Part shown: one piece after another, positions 36,076 to 46,138 of the stretch
Layout: every line of letters starts with the position of its first letter
Numbering within the stretch: position 1 is the first letter of the stretch
NCBI GenBank assembly: GCA_965248635.1
Contig: OZ252114.1
Coordinates: 1,488,001-1,552,000, forward strand
DNA: 64,000 nucleotides
Direction of reading: 5' to 3'
DNA from: CBDAPI01 sp965248635
GTDB taxonomy: Bacteria; Acidobacteriota; UBA6911; RPQK01; CBDAPI01
Translations under genes and position numbers: made by a program
The notes under the pieces: generated by a model
The model's input: only the letters and a program-made list of their open reading frames with translations
Database searches by the model: none
What the model was told of the DNA's origin: nothing

Positions 36076-38535
36076 TCATTCCACATAAACGAATTCATTG
36101 GACGACAACAGTACGCGGCCAAGCCCCTGCCAAGCCCGCAGTCGGCGCACCTCCGGCTCCGCCACCTGGCTGCTCTGAGCTTGGGCATACTCCGTCAGAA
36201 ACTCAAGCCACTCCTGCGTTTCAGCTTCGGCAGGGGGTCGTGATAGCACCAGCTCATAGGCTCTGGCGATGCGCTCAACATTGCTTTTATCTGGACTTGA
36301 CAGGAGCTTTTCTGCGAGGTGATTTGAGCTCTCCCGAATCAGTTGGCTGTTCATCATGAACAGTGCCTGTGGGGCCACAGTCGTCGTGGAACGTCGGCCA
36401 TTTATCACAGCCGGATCAGAAAAATCGAAGGCTTGAAATACTTCGAACAGCGCGCTTCGCAAAACGGGTAGGTAAACGCTCCGCCGCTTTGAGTCATAAA
36501 GTGCCGGGTTGCGTGCGTTCCCCTTGTCCGACAGGTTCACAAAGCTCTGATAAGGCAGCAGGCTGCCACCCATGGTCGGGTCCAATTGACCGCTTGTGGC
36601 AAGCAACGAATCGCGGATTACCTCGGCGTCCATACGCACCCGGTTCATCCGCCACAGCAGCCGATTTTCGGGGTCGATTTCGGCGGCGTGCGGATCCAGG
36701 GCCGTACTCATCCGATAGGCGCTCGACAACATGATCAAGCGGTGCATGGCTTTCATCGACCAACCTCTTTCTACAAACTGCAGGGCCAGCCAGTCGAGCA
36801 GGGGCTGGTTGTCGGGTGGTTCCCCCAATCGACCGAAGTTATCGGGCGAACGAACAATCCCATGACCGAGGTGCCATTTCCAGATGCGATTGACCATCAC
36901 CCGCGCCGTGAGCGGGTTATCGGAACTCGCCAACCACGCGGCCAACTCCCGTCGGCCGCTCTCCTGCTTATCGATGGGAGTCTGCTTCTCACCGACGAGA
37001 ATACGAGGAAACCGGCGCGGTACCATGTGCCCGGGAGTTAGATGATTGCCGCGCAGGAGGAGGGGCATGTCCTGCACTTCTCCTTCAGTGACAGCCATCG
37101 CCTTGGGTATGGCGGCATATTCCTCCTTCGCCTTCTCCAAGAGTTGCTCATGCTGCTTCCGCTCGTCTGCCGACATCTCCTCAGTGTTGCTATTGACAAG
37201 TATGTTGTCGTGCAGATCGATCGTCTTTTCTAGTGCCGAAAGCCGCTGGTTTTTCTGGAGGCTTCCTAGGGCTGTCGCATTCCACTTCGAATCCACCCGG
37301 AAAGAGATCATGGATTTGGTGCTCTTGAAGATGGCGGCGAGCGAGTAGTAGTCGGCTGTCGGCAGCGGATCAAACTTGTGATCGTGACAGCGAGCGCAGC
37401 CCATTGTTAGGCCCATGAACGCCCGTGATGCAGTGTCCAGTTGCTCGTCCGCGATGTCTAGCTGCTGCTTCACCGGATCATCCTCTGCCAGCATTTTTGG
37501 CCCAATCACTAAAAAACCGGTAGCGATCAGAGACTCGTCGCGGTTTTCGTCGCCCCAGGCGGTTAACAAATCACCGGCTAGCTGTTCGCGGACGAACTGA
37601 TCATACGGCTTATCTTTATTAAAAGCTGTGATCACATAATCGCGATAACGCCAGGCATCAGCGTAGGCCAGGTTATCGTCCATGCCGTTGCTGTCCGCGT
37701 AGCGAGCCACATCAAGCCAATGACGGGCCCAGCGTTCCCCGTAACGCGGTGACGCCAGCAAGCGGTCGATGGCTCGAGCGAACGCTTTTGGAGAATCGTC
37801 GGCAAGAAAAGCAACGACTTCCTCCGGTGTGGGAAGGAGGCCGTGGAGGTCAATCGTAGCCCGGCGAATCAGAGTACACTTGTCTGTTTGCCTGGCCGGT
37901 CGAAGGCCCCTGACTTCCAGTTTCGCCAGTATAAAGTAGTCGATCGGCGATTGCGGCCAGTCCCTGTCCCTCACCTTTGGGATTGGCCCCTTAACCACCT
38001 GCTGAAAAGCCCAGAATGACTCCTGCTCGTTGGTGAATTCCACTTTCTGCGCAGCGGGCCCCCCGGTCTGTTGCAGCAGTAACTTTTCGCTTGGAACAGG
38101 TCCTCGCGGGCTGGGCCAGGGCGCTCCCATCTTCACCCACCCGGCCAACGTCTGAATCTCCCGCGTCGGCAGTTTCGTTTTCGGCGGCATCTGCACGAAC
38201 GTATCGTGCCTGATGGCGAGGACCAGCAGACTGCAGTTCGGCTTGCCGGGCACAATGACTGGCCCGGATCTTCCCCCCGCGAGCATTCCAGCCAGCGAAT
38301 CGAGCCGAAGGCCCGCCTGCCCCTGTCCCGCCGCAGGTCCGTGGCAAGGGTAGCAACGATTGGCTAATATAGGCCGAACCTCTCTTTCGAAAAACTCTTC
38401 GGAGGCCGGGTCGATCTTAGAATGACTCTTGGTCTGTTGGGCTCCTGGGAGCTGAAACACAATCAGAACCGACAGCATCACAGGCAGGACTTTCGTGCCG
38501 AAGGACGCCAAAACTGAGGTGCGTGATCGGATCAT
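36076..38535 (-). CDS. Planctomycete-type cytochrome c / DUF1549 / DUF1553 protein
   Basis: The 819-residue exported protein (N-terminal hydrophobic stretch VLPVMLSVLIVFQLPGA) has a PSCyt1 domain with one haem site CYPCH near residue 58 (ILANRCYPCHGPAAG). A DUF1549 domain follows (PIDYFILAKLEVRGLRPARQ, ERWARHWLDVARYADSNG, and a second CxxCH in CARCHDHKFDP). A C-terminal DUF1553 domain is also present (ARVMVNRIWKWHLGHGIVRS and TTTVAPQALFMMNSQLIRES). It is transcribed with the DUF1501 gene. These proteins are abundant in Planctomycetota, Verrucomicrobiota and some Acidobacteriota; the function is unknown, probably periplasmic electron transfer in glycan breakdown. Confidence 0.92.
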   Translation of the reverse strand: MIRSRTSVLASFGTKVLPVMLSVLIVFQLPGAQQTKSHSKIDPASEEFFEREVRPILANRCYPCHGPAAGQGQAGLRLDSLAGMLAGGRSGPVIVPGKPNCSLLVLAIRHDTFVQMPPKTKLPTREIQTLAGWVKMGAPWPSPRGPVPSEKLLLQQTGGPAAQKVEFTNEQESFWAFQQVVKGPIPKVRDRDWPQSPIDYFILAKLEVRGLRPARQTDKCTLIRRATIDLHGLLPTPEEVVAFLADDSPKAFARAIDRLLASPRYGERWARHWLDVARYADSNGMDDNLAYADAWRYRDYVITAFNKDKPYDQFVREQLAGDLLTAWGDENRDESLIATGFLVIGPKMLAEDDPVKQQLDIADEQLDTASRAFMGLTMGCARCHDHKFDPLPTADYYSLAAIFKSTKSMISFRVDSKWNATALGSLQKNQRLSALEKTIDLHDNILVNSNTEEMSADERKQHEQLLEKAKEEYAAIPKAMAVTEGEVQDMPLLLRGNHLTPGHMVPRRFPRILVGEKQTPIDKQESGRRELAAWLASSDNPLTARVMVNRIWKWHLGHGIVRSPDNFGRLGEPPDNQPLLDWLALQFVERGWSMKAMHRLIMLSSAYRMSTALDPHAAEIDPENRLLWRMNRVRMDAEVIRDSLLATSGQLDPTMGGSLLPYQSFVNLSDKGNARNPALYDSKRRSVYLPVLRSALFEVFQAFDFSDPAVINGRRSTTTVAPQALFMMNSQLIRESSNHLAEKLLSSPDKSNVERIARAYELVLSRPPAEAETQEWLEFLTEYAQAQSSQVAEPEVRRLRAWQGLGRVLLSSNEFVYVE

Positions 38536-38671
38536 AAGGCGACCGCTGGGTGCCGGAAATTCGACCTTTGTGAAACTGGTCCGAGGGTGAGTATTGTACG
38601 TCGTCAGCGCAAATTGGACAACAAGGCCCGGGGGTTAAGGGACACCTTGGGCCGCTTCTGGTCTGGCTAGA

Positions 38672-40237
38672 TTAGCCATTTGTGGTGATGCCAAACGGCC
38701 GCGTTTCAGGCTGCCTGGCAATCACCGAGACCTCGGCGAAGGTTCGCCACCGATCATCCCCCTTCTTCTTGATGAGAAGCTTGGAGTTCATGCCCTCTTT
38801 CCCGCCAAACAGTCCCCAGGGCTTGACCTCCAGCCGATCGAACAGAGCACTCACGGTGACCTCGGGCGCGGTGATCTGGTACTTGCGGCTGAGTCCGAGC
38901 CCGCCCCGAAATCTGCCGGGACCGCCGGAGTCCGTGACCAGGCGATACTCCAGGGTCCTGAGCGGATAGCGTCCCTCGAAGACCTCAATCGGGGTATTGC
39001 GGCAGTTGCCGTGTCTGCATATTTCCGCGTCGTTGCCGTCCTTGTAGGCCGTGGCCCCCGTGCCCTGTCCATCAAAACTATAGTTGCTGTAGTACTGTCC
39101 CGTGTCGGGATGGACGCCGCCAATCAGGAAGTTGCTGGCGGAACCTCCCGATGCGGCTGTTATCTTGCGAGGGATCACCTGGCTGAAGGCAGCCATGATG
39201 ATGTCGATCAGTTTGACCTGCGTGTCGGTGTTGCCCGCCACACATGGCCCGGGATGTCGAACATTGACGACCGTCCCAGGGGGCGCGATGATCGTGACGG
39301 GTCGAAATGCACCTGAATTGCGAGGGACATGCGGGTCCGTGAGCGAGAGGATAGGGATGTAAGTCGCGGAGGCAGCCACCACCCAGGTGCAGTTGATGGG
39401 CCCCTTCACTTGAGGCGACGAGCCCGTGAAGTCGACGATCACCTCGTCGTCACGGACGAGGATCGTGACTTCAATCGGAATCATTTTCGCGGAGATGCCG
39501 TCGTCCTCGAGCCAATGCTGGAAGTGGTAGGTACCGTCTGGAATTTCGCGGATCTCGGCGCGCAGACATCGCTCCGAGTAGTCCATGAGTTGGCGAGTCG
39601 CTTCCTCGATATACTTCTTGCCGTATTTGGCTACCAGTTCCGCCAGTCGCTTTTCGGCTACTTGAAGCGAGCCGATCATGGCGTGGAAATCTCCCCAGGT
39701 GTTGCGCGGCGTGCGATGGTTGGTCATTATGATCTTCCACACGTCTGTGACGTATTTACCCCGGTCCATCAGCTTGACCGGAGGCAAGCGAAGCCCCTCC
39801 TGGTAGATGTCCGTGGCGTCGGCGGCAAAACTTCCCGGCGCCTTGCCGCCGATCTCGGCGACGTGGCCCATATTGCCCACAAAGCCGAAGAGTTCGCCGT
39901 CGAGGAAGACCGGCTTCATCACCATGTGCTCCGGCATGTGGCATCCGCCCCGGTAGGAGTCGTTGTGGATGATCACGTCCCCTGGCGCGAAGCTCTCCAG
40001 TCCCATCTCCTCGATGGTCCATTTCATGGTGTGGGTCACGGCGCCGATCATGGAGGGCGTATACTCGGTCTCGGCGATAATCTCGGCATCCTTGTTCAGA
40101 ATGACGCAGCAGAAGTCTAGCCCTTCGCTGAAGATGGTCGAGTAGGCAGTCTGCATCATCACCAGCGCCATCTCCTCGCAGATCGTGACCAGGCGGTTAT
40201 GGAGGGTCAGCAGGGAGACTGGGTCAAATTCGGTCAT
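38672..40237 (-). CDS. hyuB: Hydantoinase B / oxoprolinase family, beta subunit
   Basis: The 521-residue protein has the HyuB family features: FDPVSLLTLHNRLVTICEEM, GDVIIHNDSYRGGCHMPEHM, MGHVAEIGGKAPGSFAADAT, GRFRGGLGLSRKYQI and a C-terminal LFGGKEGMNSKLLIKKKGDD. It pairs with HyuA to split cyclic amides such as N-methylhydantoin or 5-oxoproline with ATP, or to carboxylate ketones in the acetone/acetophenone carboxylase relatives. It overlaps the hyuA end by 14 bp. No third gamma subunit is next to it, which favours a hydantoinase/oxoprolinase role over acetone carboxylase. The substrate is not readable. Confidence 0.88.
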   Translation of the reverse strand: MTEFDPVSLLTLHNRLVTICEEMALVMMQTAYSTIFSEGLDFCCVILNKDAEIIAETEYTPSMIGAVTHTMKWTIEEMGLESFAPGDVIIHNDSYRGGCHMPEHMVMKPVFLDGELFGFVGNMGHVAEIGGKAPGSFAADATDIYQEGLRLPPVKLMDRGKYVTDVWKIIMTNHRTPRNTWGDFHAMIGSLQVAEKRLAELVAKYGKKYIEEATRQLMDYSERCLRAEIREIPDGTYHFQHWLEDDGISAKMIPIEVTILVRDDEVIVDFTGSSPQVKGPINCTWVVAASATYIPILSLTDPHVPRNSGAFRPVTIIAPPGTVVNVRHPGPCVAGNTDTQVKLIDIIMAAFSQVIPRKITAASGGSASNFLIGGVHPDTGQYYSNYSFDGQGTGATAYKDGNDAEICRHGNCRNTPIEVFEGRYPLRTLEYRLVTDSGGPGRFRGGLGLSRKYQITAPEVTVSALFDRLEVKPWGLFGGKEGMNSKLLIKKKGDDRWRTFAEVSVIARQPETRPFGITTNG

Positions 40238-42359
40238 CGAGCACCTCCTCGCGGAAGATGGTTATCAAGCCATGTTCATCCACACGAAGCGTAGACCCGG
40301 CCGGCACGAGCGTGATAGACGCCATCTCCTCGACAATTGCGGGGCCGCTCAGACGACATCCACCGGGCAGCTGAAAGCCAAGAAGAAAAGCAAGAGGAAG
40401 CGAGGCCGAAAAAGACAGCCAGCAGCCCGAGGGTTCCCGCCGGTAAACCGCGGTCTCGACGAGACCGTCGCCGAAGAAAAACACTGGCCGGTGCGCGACC
40501 GGCTGAGCAGACGTTCCTCTTGGCAGCTCTTCCAGCTGGATCCTGGAAGAGCCGCCTATGGCCGTAACACGCAGGTTGACGAGTTCGATCACAGCGTCCA
40601 GGTGTGAGGAGCCGGAGAAAGCTTCGTGCTGTTGGGCGAACTGGGCCAGCACTTTACACAGCACATCGTCACTGATCGATCCCTCCCCGACACTCACTTC
40701 CTGCTCGTAGTTTTGGCCCTGATATCGCATGTCGATGCTGCGAAGGACGACAGGGTTGCCATGGAAACCTTCGCCCAGGAGTTCTTCCACAGCCGCTTCG
40801 GTCAGTTGTTGGAACTCCCCGTCAAGTGTGGCGGCGTCGAGAGTGTCTGAACGATAGAGACGGGTCAGAACCTTATCCACTCGCCAATCCGAGATGAGCG
40901 CCCCGAAGGCGGAACAGTGACCGGGGTGGAGCGGTACCAGAACGCGCGGAATTCGCAAGGCTTCGGCGACGGCGACGGCATGGAGCGGCCCGGCTCCGCC
41001 GAACGCCACCAGAGCAAACTCCCTGGGATCGACTCCCCGCTTCACGGCCACCAGGCGTAACGCGTTCGCCATGTTCTCGTTGACCACTCTGCGGATCGAT
41101 TCTGCCGCCTCCATTGTCGAAATCCCCAGCCTCTCCCCCAGGGGCTGAACGGCTTCCCTGGCCTTCTCTTCGGAGAGCAACATCCTGCCACCCAGGAAGT
41201 AATTTGGGCTGAGGTAGCCCAGAACCAGGTTCGCGTCCGTCACTGTCGCCTCGCTACCCCCCTGCCCGTACGCGGCAGGGCCCGGGGAAGCACCGGCGCT
41301 GAGAGGGCCCACCCGCAAGAATCCTCCCTTGTCAATCCAACCCACCGATCCACCCCCTGCCCCGATGGTCGAGATATCGATGCAAGGCACCGAGATCGGC
41401 AGCCCGAATCCGAGTTGGAACTCCCTCGCGTAGGCCTGCTGGCCATCACGGATCAGGCCCACGTCGCAACTCGTTCCGCCCATGTCGAGGGTGAAAATGT
41501 TGGAGCGTCCAGCGAGCTCTCCAAAATAGTTTGCACCGATGACGCCACCCGCCAGGCCGGAAAGGAGCGTCTGTACCGGCTGCGCAGCGGCACTCTCTGA
41601 GAGCATACTGCCACCGTTCGACTTCATCAGACACCAGGGGGCTTGCAGCTCCAGTTCGACAAACTCCTGGTTGAGACCGTCAACGTATTTCTCGGTAACT
41701 GGCTTGACGAAGGCATCGGCTATCGTGGTCGAGGTTCGTTCGAACTCACGCCACATCGGGCATACCTGGTGAGACAGCGAGCAGCTCAGCTCCGGGTAGC
41801 GTCGCTCCAGGTACTCTTTCAGCGCCAGCTCGTGCTCGCCGTTGAGGTACGAGAAGAGCAGGCACACGGCCAGAGCATCGATCCCGTCTTCGGGCAGACG
41901 TTCATCGATCAGCTTTCCGAGTCGCTCCAACTCATCCCGCTTCAGGGGCTTGACGACCCGGCCGGCGTAATCGACGCGCTCGCTTACGCCCAGGCAATTC
42001 GCGCGCTTGACGAGAGGTTTGGGCTTTCGCCATTGAGGGTTGTAGACCTCTGCTTTGTCGATTCTTTGAATGAAAGCCACATCCTCAAAGCCCCTGGTCG
42101 TGATACATGCCACACGAGCTCCGCTTCGTTGAATCAGAGCATTGGTGGCGACGGTTGTCCCGAGGATCAAGAAGCCGATGTCTGACGGGCGCCTGCCCGT
42201 CTCTCGCAACACACGGCCCACGGCCGAGGCCGGCCTGGTCGGCGTGGATGGTTCCTTGGCAACAATCAGCTGCCCCGTCTCTTCATCCGCCGCAACAAGA
42301 TCGGTGAACGTGCCGCCTGTGTCTACACCGACGCGAAATCTCATCTTCGTCGAGTCCAC
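40224..42359 (-). CDS. hyuA: Hydantoinase A / oxoprolinase family, alpha subunit
   Basis: The 711-residue ATP-binding subunit opens with the actin-like phosphate loop FRVGVDTGGTFTDLVAADEE. It has GTTVATNALIQRSGARVACI, the metal-site-like IFTLDMGGTSCDVGLIRDG, STIGAGGGSVGWIDKGG, and GPAAYGQGGSEATVTDANLV. It forms a complex with HyuB. The frame starts at GTG 42359; ATG 42344 (MRFRVGVDTGG) is a likely alternative start. It is divergent from a sugar-type ABC importer, which suggests that the importer supplies its substrate. Confidence 0.88.
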   Translation of the reverse strand: MDSTKMRFRVGVDTGGTFTDLVAADEETGQLIVAKEPSTPTRPASAVGRVLRETGRRPSDIGFLILGTTVATNALIQRSGARVACITTRGFEDVAFIQRIDKAEVYNPQWRKPKPLVKRANCLGVSERVDYAGRVVKPLKRDELERLGKLIDERLPEDGIDALAVCLLFSYLNGEHELALKEYLERRYPELSCSLSHQVCPMWREFERTSTTIADAFVKPVTEKYVDGLNQEFVELELQAPWCLMKSNGGSMLSESAAAQPVQTLLSGLAGGVIGANYFGELAGRSNIFTLDMGGTSCDVGLIRDGQQAYAREFQLGFGLPISVPCIDISTIGAGGGSVGWIDKGGFLRVGPLSAGASPGPAAYGQGGSEATVTDANLVLGYLSPNYFLGGRMLLSEEKAREAVQPLGERLGISTMEAAESIRRVVNENMANALRLVAVKRGVDPREFALVAFGGAGPLHAVAVAEALRIPRVLVPLHPGHCSAFGALISDWRVDKVLTRLYRSDTLDAATLDGEFQQLTEAAVEELLGEGFHGNPVVLRSIDMRYQGQNYEQEVSVGEGSISDDVLCKVLAQFAQQHEAFSGSSHLDAVIELVNLRVTAIGGSSRIQLEELPRGTSAQPVAHRPVFFFGDGLVETAVYRREPSGCWLSFSASLPLAFLLGFQLPGGCRLSGPAIVEEMASITLVPAGSTLRVDEHGLITIFREEVLDDRI

Positions 42360-42592
42360 CCTGGCCGAGCCTTGGAGAGCGGGGTTGCCCCACCGTATTC
42401 ATGGGAAGCGCAAGGATGGAGCGTGATCGATCCTCGGCCGCGATTGTACCTTCGAGAAAACAGAGGGGTCAAGGATTGGAACGTCGATGCGAGGGCGCGC
42501 GGCGGCCAGTGACCAACACCTTGCGAAAGCCCACGAGCACGCTTACCATGGTCGCGCATGAGGCTTCATTCGTGTCAGCCGAAACGACCACC

Positions 42593-43564
42593 ATGTCCAA
42601 GCGACTAGTTGCGAGAGTCGTCGAGCGGATCCCCGAGCAACTGGGCTCCGGTACCGGTGTCGTACTAGCCTTTCTGCTGCTCGTGGTCGTGGGAAGCATC
42701 CTTTCCCCGGAACATTTTCTGACCAGGCGTAACATCACCAACATTCTCCAGCAATCATCGATGCTAGGCGTCGTCGCCGTGGGCATGACCTTCGTGATCT
42801 TGACGGCGGGTATCGACCTCTCGGTGGGCATAGTGCTCAGCTTGTGTAGCGTGGTTGCCGCGTTGCTGTTCGACAATGGAGAGGGCTACTCGCTGCCGTT
42901 GGTGCTGCTTGTCACCCTGGCGTTGGGGGCCGGCATGGGGGCTTTCAGCGCGGCGATCGTGGTGTGGCGCCGGGTCGCGCCGTTCATCGTAACCCTTGCC
43001 ATGATGGCCATTGCCGGCGGTGCCGCCCTCACCATTTCGGGTGGTAAGCCGATCGGGGGCATCAAGGAAGCGTACGCGCTCTTGGGGGCCAGCCACATCG
43101 GCTGGTTGCCGATCCCGGTGCCGGTGCTGATCATGCTCACAGCCTATGTTGTCGGTGGCTTCGTGCTCCACCTCACTCCCTACGGGCGTCAGGTCTACGC
43201 AATCGGTGGGAACGAGGAGGCGGCACGACTCTCGGGCATCCCGGTGAATCGCGTGAAGCTGATCACTTATATGATCAGTGGTGGATCGGCGGCGCTCGGC
43301 GCCATCATTTTCACCGCGCGGGTGACCGTCGGCGACCCATGGGCAGGACGCGGCCTGGAGTTGGATGCCATTGCTGCGGTCGTCATTGGTGGAACCAGTC
43401 TGTTTGGCGGCGTGGGCCATTTGTGGAGCACCCTGTTGGGAACGCTGATCATTACCATGATCAACAACCTCTTGAATCTGCTTAACGTGTCCGCGCACGC
43501 GCACGGGCTTGCCAAGGGTTTGATCATCCTGGTAGCGATCGCCCTGTATAAGAAATCAAGTTGA
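42593..43564 (+). CDS. Sugar-type ABC transporter permease (RbsC-like)
   Basis: The protein has about 323 residues and 8-10 hydrophobic helices. It carries the BPD_transp_2 signature NILQQSSMLGVVAVGMTFVI, then LTAGIDLSVGIVLSL and YGRQVYAIGGNEEAARLSGI, the coupling loop for the ATPase. The frame is open back to 42401, and ATG 42548 is another start; 42593 fits the usual family N-terminus, but none has a strong ribosome site. It is followed 40 bp later by a binding-protein gene and then the ATPase. Confidence 0.88.
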   Translation: MSKRLVARVVERIPEQLGSGTGVVLAFLLLVVVGSILSPEHFLTRRNITNILQQSSMLGVVAVGMTFVILTAGIDLSVGIVLSLCSVVAALLFDNGEGYSLPLVLLVTLALGAGMGAFSAAIVVWRRVAPFIVTLAMMAIAGGAALTISGGKPIGGIKEAYALLGASHIGWLPIPVPVLIMLTAYVVGGFVLHLTPYGRQVYAIGGNEEAARLSGIPVNRVKLITYMISGGSAALGAIIFTARVTVGDPWAGRGLELDAIAAVVIGGTSLFGGVGHLWSTLLGTLIITMINNLLNLLNVSAHAHGLAKGLIILVAIALYKKSS

Positions 43565-43604
43565 TAGTCACGCACGGACAGGCACGGGAATCTCGAGGAT
43601 CAGA

Positions 43605-44606
43605 ATGAGCAGCCGATTCACACGACGGGCCTTCGTTGGTGGCGCCGCTATTTTGGCGTTGGGTGTGGCTGCGTCGGTCAGGATCCGGCAATCCTCTCGC
43701 GGCGAAAGGAAGACTCGGTGGACCATCGGTTTCAGCAACGCCTCGGAAACGAATACTTGGCGTACGGCGTTGAGAGAGGCAATCCAGGAGGAGGCCGACA
43801 GACATCAAGACGTACGCCTGTTCATCACCGATGCCAACGATTCCCCCAGCAAGCAAGTGGCGGACCTGGAGGACCTGCTGGCAAAGGGCGTGCACGGGCT
43901 GATCATTGGCGCGACGACCATCGACGTGGCCGGCCCCATCCTCGATCAGTGCGAACGCGAGGGGATTCCAGTTGTTATCGTCGATCGAAAGGTCTCCAGC
44001 GACAGGTATGCGACCTTCGTCTCGTCTGACCATTACTCCATCGCGTTTCGCTCTCTCGACAAGCTGATCGAGTTGCTCGGCGGAAGGGGAAAAATCGCCA
44101 TCGTCGAGGGCATCCCGGGTTCCGGTCCGGCTGTGGAGAGAAATGCAGCCTACGATGCGGTACTGGAAAAGTACCCTGCGATCGAGGTGGTGCGACAGCC
44201 GGGCGATTGGTCCCGCGCCAGTGGGCTGAGAGTCACCGAGAACATCGTGACCGCCCATCGGGATCTCGACGGCATTCATTTCGACGGTGGCGAAATGGCC
44301 CTGGGAGGCATCCAGGCCCTGCGCGAGGCCGGAGTGACCGACGACATGATGCGGGCCGGCAAGCCATTCGTCACGTCCCAGGACAACTACAACGGTTGGA
44401 TGAAAATGATCGTGGCGGGCATCGGCAGGCACACGGTGATGCTGCCACCCAGAGCGCACGGTCGCGAATCGGTGAAAGCGTTGCTCAAGGTCCTGAGCGG
44501 GGAGCGCGTCCCCAAACGATGGCCCGTCGAAAGCGTGGAGATTACCCCCGAGAACGTCGGCGACTACGTCGCTGTCGACAAACCTGACGACTTCTGGGCG
44601 TATTGA
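43605..44606 (+). CDS. Periplasmic sugar-binding protein (peripla_BP_4), TAT-type signal
   Basis: The 333-residue protein has a TAT-like signal (FTRRAFVGGAAILALGVAAS) and a ribosome site GAGG before the ATG. The type I binding fold shows IGFSNASETNTWRTALREAI, LFITDANDSPSKQVADLEDL, GVHGLIIGATTIDVAGPILD and VVIVDRKVSSDRYATFVSSD. The ligand class is probably a sugar, polyol, autoinducer-like furanose or other small polar molecule. The gene's position beside hyuAB leaves open that the ligand is a cyclic amide or nucleobase breakdown product. Confidence 0.88.
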   Translation: MSSRFTRRAFVGGAAILALGVAASVRIRQSSRGERKTRWTIGFSNASETNTWRTALREAIQEEADRHQDVRLFITDANDSPSKQVADLEDLLAKGVHGLIIGATTIDVAGPILDQCEREGIPVVIVDRKVSSDRYATFVSSDHYSIAFRSLDKLIELLGGRGKIAIVEGIPGSGPAVERNAAYDAVLEKYPAIEVVRQPGDWSRASGLRVTENIVTAHRDLDGIHFDGGEMALGGIQALREAGVTDDMMRAGKPFVTSQDNYNGWMKMIVAGIGRHTVMLPPRAHGRESVKALLKVLSGERVPKRWPVESVEITPENVGDYVAVDKPDDFWAY

Positions 44607-44615
44607 GTGGAGCGG

Positions 44616-46100
44616 ATGTCCGGACCGATGCTACGGACCAGCGAAATCGTAAAGGATTTCGGGGGGACGCGCGCCCTGGACCATGTCAGTTTCGAAGTGG
44701 GCAGGCAGGAAGTGCACGCCGTCGTGGGCGCAAACGGAGCCGGCAAGTCGACTCTCGTGAAAGTGATCTGCGGGGCTCTCAGGCCGGATCATGGCACGAT
44801 TGAAATAGAGGGTCGCGCCATCCGCATGAACAGCCCCCGCGACGCCATGCGCTCGGGAATCTCCGTGGTCCATCAGCAGTTCTCGCTCGTACCCGAGCTC
44901 ACAGTGGCCGAGAACATTTGCCTCGGGCGCATGCCCCGGACGAGGTTGGGTCTCGTCGACTGGAGACGGCTTTTCGAAGTGACAGGGGAAATGGTACAAC
45001 GGTTGGGTTTCGACCTGGACATCCGCCGGCCAGTCAAGAGCCTGAGCGCAGCTGGTTGTCAACTCGTCGAGATCGCCCGTGCTCTGTCAACGTCGGCCAG
45101 GGTGCTCATTCTGGATGAGTGCTCGGCCGTGCTCGGTCCCACGGAACTGGAAGAGCTCTTCAAGACGATTGGCACTCTCAAGGCTCAGGGTCAGACTACG
45201 ATCTACATCTCGCACCGACTGGAGGAGATCTTTGACGTCGCGGACCGCGTCACGGTCATGAAGGATGGGAAGCTCACGGGCACCTAGGACGTCGATGAGG
45301 GCATCGATCGGCCTTTCCTCATCCGCGAGATGGTGGGGCGAGAGCTGAGGGACCAGCCGCCTCGCTGTCCCCCGCAGGCCGGGTCCGAGGTGCTCCGCGT
45401 CGAGAACCTGACACGCAGCGGCGCCTTCGAAGACGTGAGCCTGACGCTTCGCGCCGGGGAGGTCGTGGGTCTCGCGGGACTCGTGGGGTCGGGACGGACG
45501 CAGCTCTCGAAGGCGATTTGCGGAGCGGTGCCCTACCAGAGCGGACGCATCTACTTGAACGGCCAGCGGGTCCGAATCGGATCGCCGCGCGACGCCCTGT
45601 CGAAGGGGATCGCGTATCTGGCCGAGGATCGTCACCGGGAGGGCATTATAACGTGTCTCTCGATCGTGAAGAATCTCACGCTCCCCATCCTTAAACGGTT
45701 CGCACCCCGGGGCGTTCTCGACCTCGGACAGGAAAACCGCTTCGCGGATGAGATGATTCGCAAGGTGGCGGTGGTTACGCGGGGGCGCCATCAGGTCGTC
45801 GCCAATCTCAGCGGCGGCAACCAACAGAAAGTGGCCCTGGCCAAGTGGTTGAGCACCCGGGCCAGGGTCTTCCTGCTCGACGAACCGACCGCCGGAATCG
45901 ACGTGGGAGCCAAGACCGAAATCTACGACTTGATCGCGGCGCTGGCACGAAGCGGAGCGGCAATTCTCATGGTCTCCTCTGAGATCCCGGAGATTCTGTC
46001 GATGAGCTGCCGCATCGTCGTGATGCGAAATGGCCGCGTCTCCGGCCAACTTTCCGCCGGCGAGGCGACAGAAGAGAAGGTCTTACACTACTTTGCCTGA
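44616..46100 (+). pseudogene. Sugar ABC importer ATPase (RbsA-like, two nucleotide-binding domains) with in-frame amber codon
   Basis: The first domain has Walker A VVGANGAGKSTLVKVICG, but its signature SLSAAGCQLVEIARALS and Walker B region LILDECSAVLGPTEL are degenerate (Cys where the family has Pro). A TAG at 45285-45287 interrupts the frame between GKLTGT and DVDEGIDRPFLIREMVGREL, and the same frame continues to 46100 with a full second domain (LVGSGRTQLSKAICG, LSGGNQQKVALAKWLSTRA, VFLLDEPTAGIDVG). The first half ends at 45287. A second start could be at the ATG 45330. Either the transporter is dead, the two halves work as separate chains, or the codon is an error. The start at 44616 follows GGAG. 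Confidence 0.8.
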
Positions 46101-46138
46101 ACCTGCCCGGGAGCGCGTGCGTGGCTCACGAATCTAAA

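Noticed and set aside
39329..40120. 263-codon plus-strand frame
   Set aside because: Antisense to hyuB; His/Val/Asp-rich translation typical of a shadow frame.
43524..44459. 311-codon minus-strand frame
   Set aside because: Antisense to the binding-protein gene; no family features.
45087..46049. 320-codon minus-strand frame
   Set aside because: Antisense to the second ATPase domain; no family features.
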